Assembly: GCA_030632545.1 (NCBI GenBank)
Contig: DAOVUO010000112.1
Coordinates: forward strand, 1 to 7,555
DNA: 7,555 nucleotides
Source of the DNA: Bacteroidales bacterium
GTDB taxonomy: Bacteria > Bacteroidota > Bacteroidia > Bacteroidales > DYOH01
Direction: 5' to 3'
How positions within the stretch are numbered: position 1 is the stretch's first letter; each line of letters begins with the position of its first letter. Shown piece by piece: positions 6,215 to 7,555 of this stretch. Made by a program: the position numbers and the translations under genes. The notes beneath the pieces were generated by a model. The model was not told the origin of the DNA and searched no databases. It was given only the letters and a program-made list of their open reading frames with translations.

Positions 6215-7360
6215 CTACTTCACCTGTCTAATTTGCTTAAAGCTAATACTTAGTGCTTTTTCAAAATACCTAATTTGCTTAACTTCCTGACTTGTCACAA
6301 TACAAAGCGAAAGACCTTCTTTTCCGGCTCTAGCAGTTCTACCGCTTCTATGGGTGTAATATTCTTCTTTATCAGGCAATTGATAATGTACTACATAAGA
6401 AAGTCCTTCCACATCAATTCCTCTAGCAGCAATATCAGTAGTCACAAGTAATTTAAGATTGCCGTTTTTAAACGCTCTCATTACCTTATCACGTTCCTTT
6501 TGCAACAAATCACCATGAAGTGCATCTGTAGACATATTTTTAGCAATAAGCTGCTTTGCTAGACGCTTTGTAGCCACTTTGGTTTTACAGAATACAATTC
6601 CACGGTTCTCTTTTTCCGCTTTCAGGAACTGTAATAAAACAAATAGTTTCTCGCTTTCGTCGCAAATAAGGTATTTATGATCAATATTTTTATTTACCAC
6701 ATTTCGCTCGCTAAGTACAATTCTATGTGCATTATCCGATAAGTGCTGATTAATAATACGCTTTATCTCGTGAGGAATAGTTGCAGAAAAAAGCCACTTA
6801 TTCTTGGCACTCGAAGTAAAACTCAAAATTTCATCCAATTCCTTTTTAAAACCCATGCTCAGCATTTCATCTGCCTCATCTAAAACAACAGTTTTTACAT
6901 AAGATAAATCAACTGCCTTCCGCTTCACCAAATCAATCAAACGACCAGGAGTAGCAACAATAATGTGCGTTGGTCTGGATAAAGCACTTATTTGAATATC
7001 AATAGGAGCACCTCCGTATACTGCTTCTGTATAAATTTTATCCGTATACTTTGTGTACTTAAACAATTGTTTAGCTACTTGCTGTCCTAATTCTCGTGTA
7101 GGACAAAGTATTAGTGCTTGAACATTTTTTCGCTTAGGCTCAATTTTATAAAGTAAAGGCAAACCATAAGCAGCCGTTTTTCCAGTTCCAGTTTGAGCCT
7201 GTCCTACAAGATCGGTATCAGTATTTAATAAAAGTGGAATAACTTTAGCCTGTATTTGTGTGGGTATAATTATATTGAGCTCATTTAATCCTTTAATAAA
7301 CCCATTGCTTATGCCTAATTCCTTGAAATTTTTCAATGCTTTTTCATTTAATTTGGCCAC
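6215..7360 (-). CDS. DEAD-box ATP-dependent RNA helicase, compact form
   Basis: A 381-residue SF2 helicase that unwinds or remodels RNA using ATP; likely roles are ribosome assembly or mRNA turnover, but the exact substrate cannot be told. All motifs are present: Q motif PTQIQ (33-37), motif I AQTGTGKT (55-62), Ia PTREL (87-91), Ib TPGR (137-140), II DEAD (161-164), III SAT (192-194), IV around 254-260, V TTDIAARGID (307-316), VI HRSGRTARAG (337-346). The two RecA-like lobes span about 15-210 and 225-360. The protein stops about 35 residues after motif VI with no C-terminal RNA-binding tail, shorter than many relatives (about 400-620 residues), and the repeat array begins right after the stop. 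The called start is GTG (7358-7360), which overlaps a strong promoter match. A TTG nine codons in (7334-7336) is an alternative that gives a family-like start (MKNFKELG). No in-frame ATG lies upstream before a stop near 7427. Confidence 0.94.
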   Translation of the reverse strand: MAKLNEKALKNFKELGISNGFIKGLNELNIIIPTQIQAKVIPLLLNTDTDLVGQAQTGTGKTAAYGLPLLYKIEPKRKNVQALILCPTRELGQQVAKQLFKYTKYTDKIYTEAVYGGAPIDIQISALSRPTHIIVATPGRLIDLVKRKAVDLSYVKTVVLDEADEMLSMGFKKELDEILSFTSSAKNKWLFSATIPHEIKRIINQHLSDNAHRIVLSERNVVNKNIDHKYLICDESEKLFVLLQFLKAEKENRGIVFCKTKVATKRLAKQLIAKNMSTDALHGDLLQKERDKVMRAFKNGNLKLLVTTDIAARGIDVEGLSYVVHYQLPDKEEYYTHRSGRTARAGKEGLSLCIVTSQEVKQIRYFEKALSISFKQIRQVK

Positions 7361-7391
7361 AAAAGTACTTATTATATACTTGCTTACAAAA
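7360..7391 (-). promoter_or_regulatory. Strong Bacteroidetes-type promoter for the helicase
   Basis: On the minus strand TTTTG (7391-7387) is followed by a 19-base spacer and then TACTTTTG (7367-7360). Both elements match the Bacteroidetes TTTG / TAnnTTTG consensus perfectly with standard spacing. The last G of the -7 element is the first base of the called GTG start, so transcription would begin about 7353-7356, inside the annotated reading frame. It is the best promoter match in the window. Confidence 0.6.
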
Positions 7392-7456
7392 CGATGCTTT
7401 GGGATTGATGATTTACGATTGACGATTTACGATTTACGATTGACGATTGATGATTT

Positions 7457-7465
7457 GGCTAACGC
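7457..7465 (-). repeat. Repeat core 5, partial: GCGTTAGCC only
   Basis: Minus-strand GCGTTAGCC is preceded by AT-rich sequence rather than GGCTT, so the left half of the core is lost and the small stem cannot form. AATC-type heptamers follow it as usual. Confidence 0.6.
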
Positions 7466-7502
7466 TTTATATTTACTAATTATTATTTACTATTTATTAT
7501 TT

Positions 7503-7516
7503 GGCTGGCGCAAGAG
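7503..7516 (-). repeat. Repeat core 6, variant CTCTTGCGCCAGCC
   Basis: The minus-strand sequence differs from core 3 at two positions (TT to CC) and shares its CTCTTGCG start. On its minus-strand right side it is followed by AAATAATAAATAGTA heptamers, the most AT-rich form of the unit. Confidence 0.55.
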
Positions 7517-7555
7517 TATTTGATTGACGATTTATGATTGACGATTGACGATTGG

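Larger units (their letters stand above)
7403..7555 (-). repeat. Heptamer repeat array in opposite orientation, cut by window end
   Basis: Plus-strand units GATTKAY run in perfect 7-bp register from 7403 to 7456, meet a core at 7457, continue as AT-rich heptamers (TTTATTA/TTTACTA type) to 7502, meet a second core at 7503, and resume as GATTGAC/GATTTAT units to the window edge. Read on the minus strand this is the same family as at 3763-4033 and 6075-6213, so its orientation follows the helicase rather than the kinases. It lies just upstream of the helicase promoter (7360-7391). Confidence 0.85.

Noticed and set aside
7260..7523. 87-residue plus-strand frame with a DLRLTI-type repeat
   Set aside because: It starts inside the helicase gene on the other strand and its tail is translated heptamer repeat; no family resemblance.

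Overview
The window reads as chromosomal DNA of a low-GC Bacteroidota (Bacteroidetes) member. The signs are a very AT-rich composition, start codons with no Shine-Dalgarno sequence and A-rich leaders, promoter matches of the TTTG / TAnnTTTG type, and a large soluble multi-PAS hybrid histidine kinase. Placement below phylum is a guess; the kinase style fits marine or anaerobic Bacteroidales/Marinilabiliales-type genomes.

Layout: 1-569 is a gene-free AT-rich leader with a tandem octamer, overlapping inverted repeats and weak promoter candidates. 570-3743 (+) encodes a 1057-residue cytosolic hybrid sensor kinase with five PAS domains, HisKA, HATPase_c and a receiver; its first two PAS domains share an identically spaced three-cysteine motif. 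3744-4046 is almost wholly a 7-bp-phased repeat array with three core elements. 4047-6068 (+) encodes a 673-residue membrane sensor kinase (dCache-like periplasmic domain, HAMP, HisKA, HATPase_c). 6069-6214, between convergent genes, is again filled by the repeat. 6215-7360 (-) encodes a compact DEAD-box RNA helicase. 7403-7555, upstream of the helicase, holds the same repeat family in the opposite orientation and runs off the window edge.

How it fits together: the two kinases point the same way and may form a signalling pair, one sensing an intracellular or redox cue and the other a periplasmic ligand. No response regulator with an output domain is present, so the downstream target lies elsewhere. 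The helicase is probably a separate housekeeping or RNA-metabolism gene.

The most notable content is the intergenic repeat family. Degenerate heptamers (GRTRAWT on the left, MAATCRT on the right) flank a short GC-richer core, GGCTTGCGTTAGCC, which is exactly two heptamers long. The family occupies every intergenic space in the window except the region before the first kinase. A second notable point is a perfect Bacteroidetes-type promoter overlapping the called GTG start of the helicase, which suggests that translation really begins further downstream.
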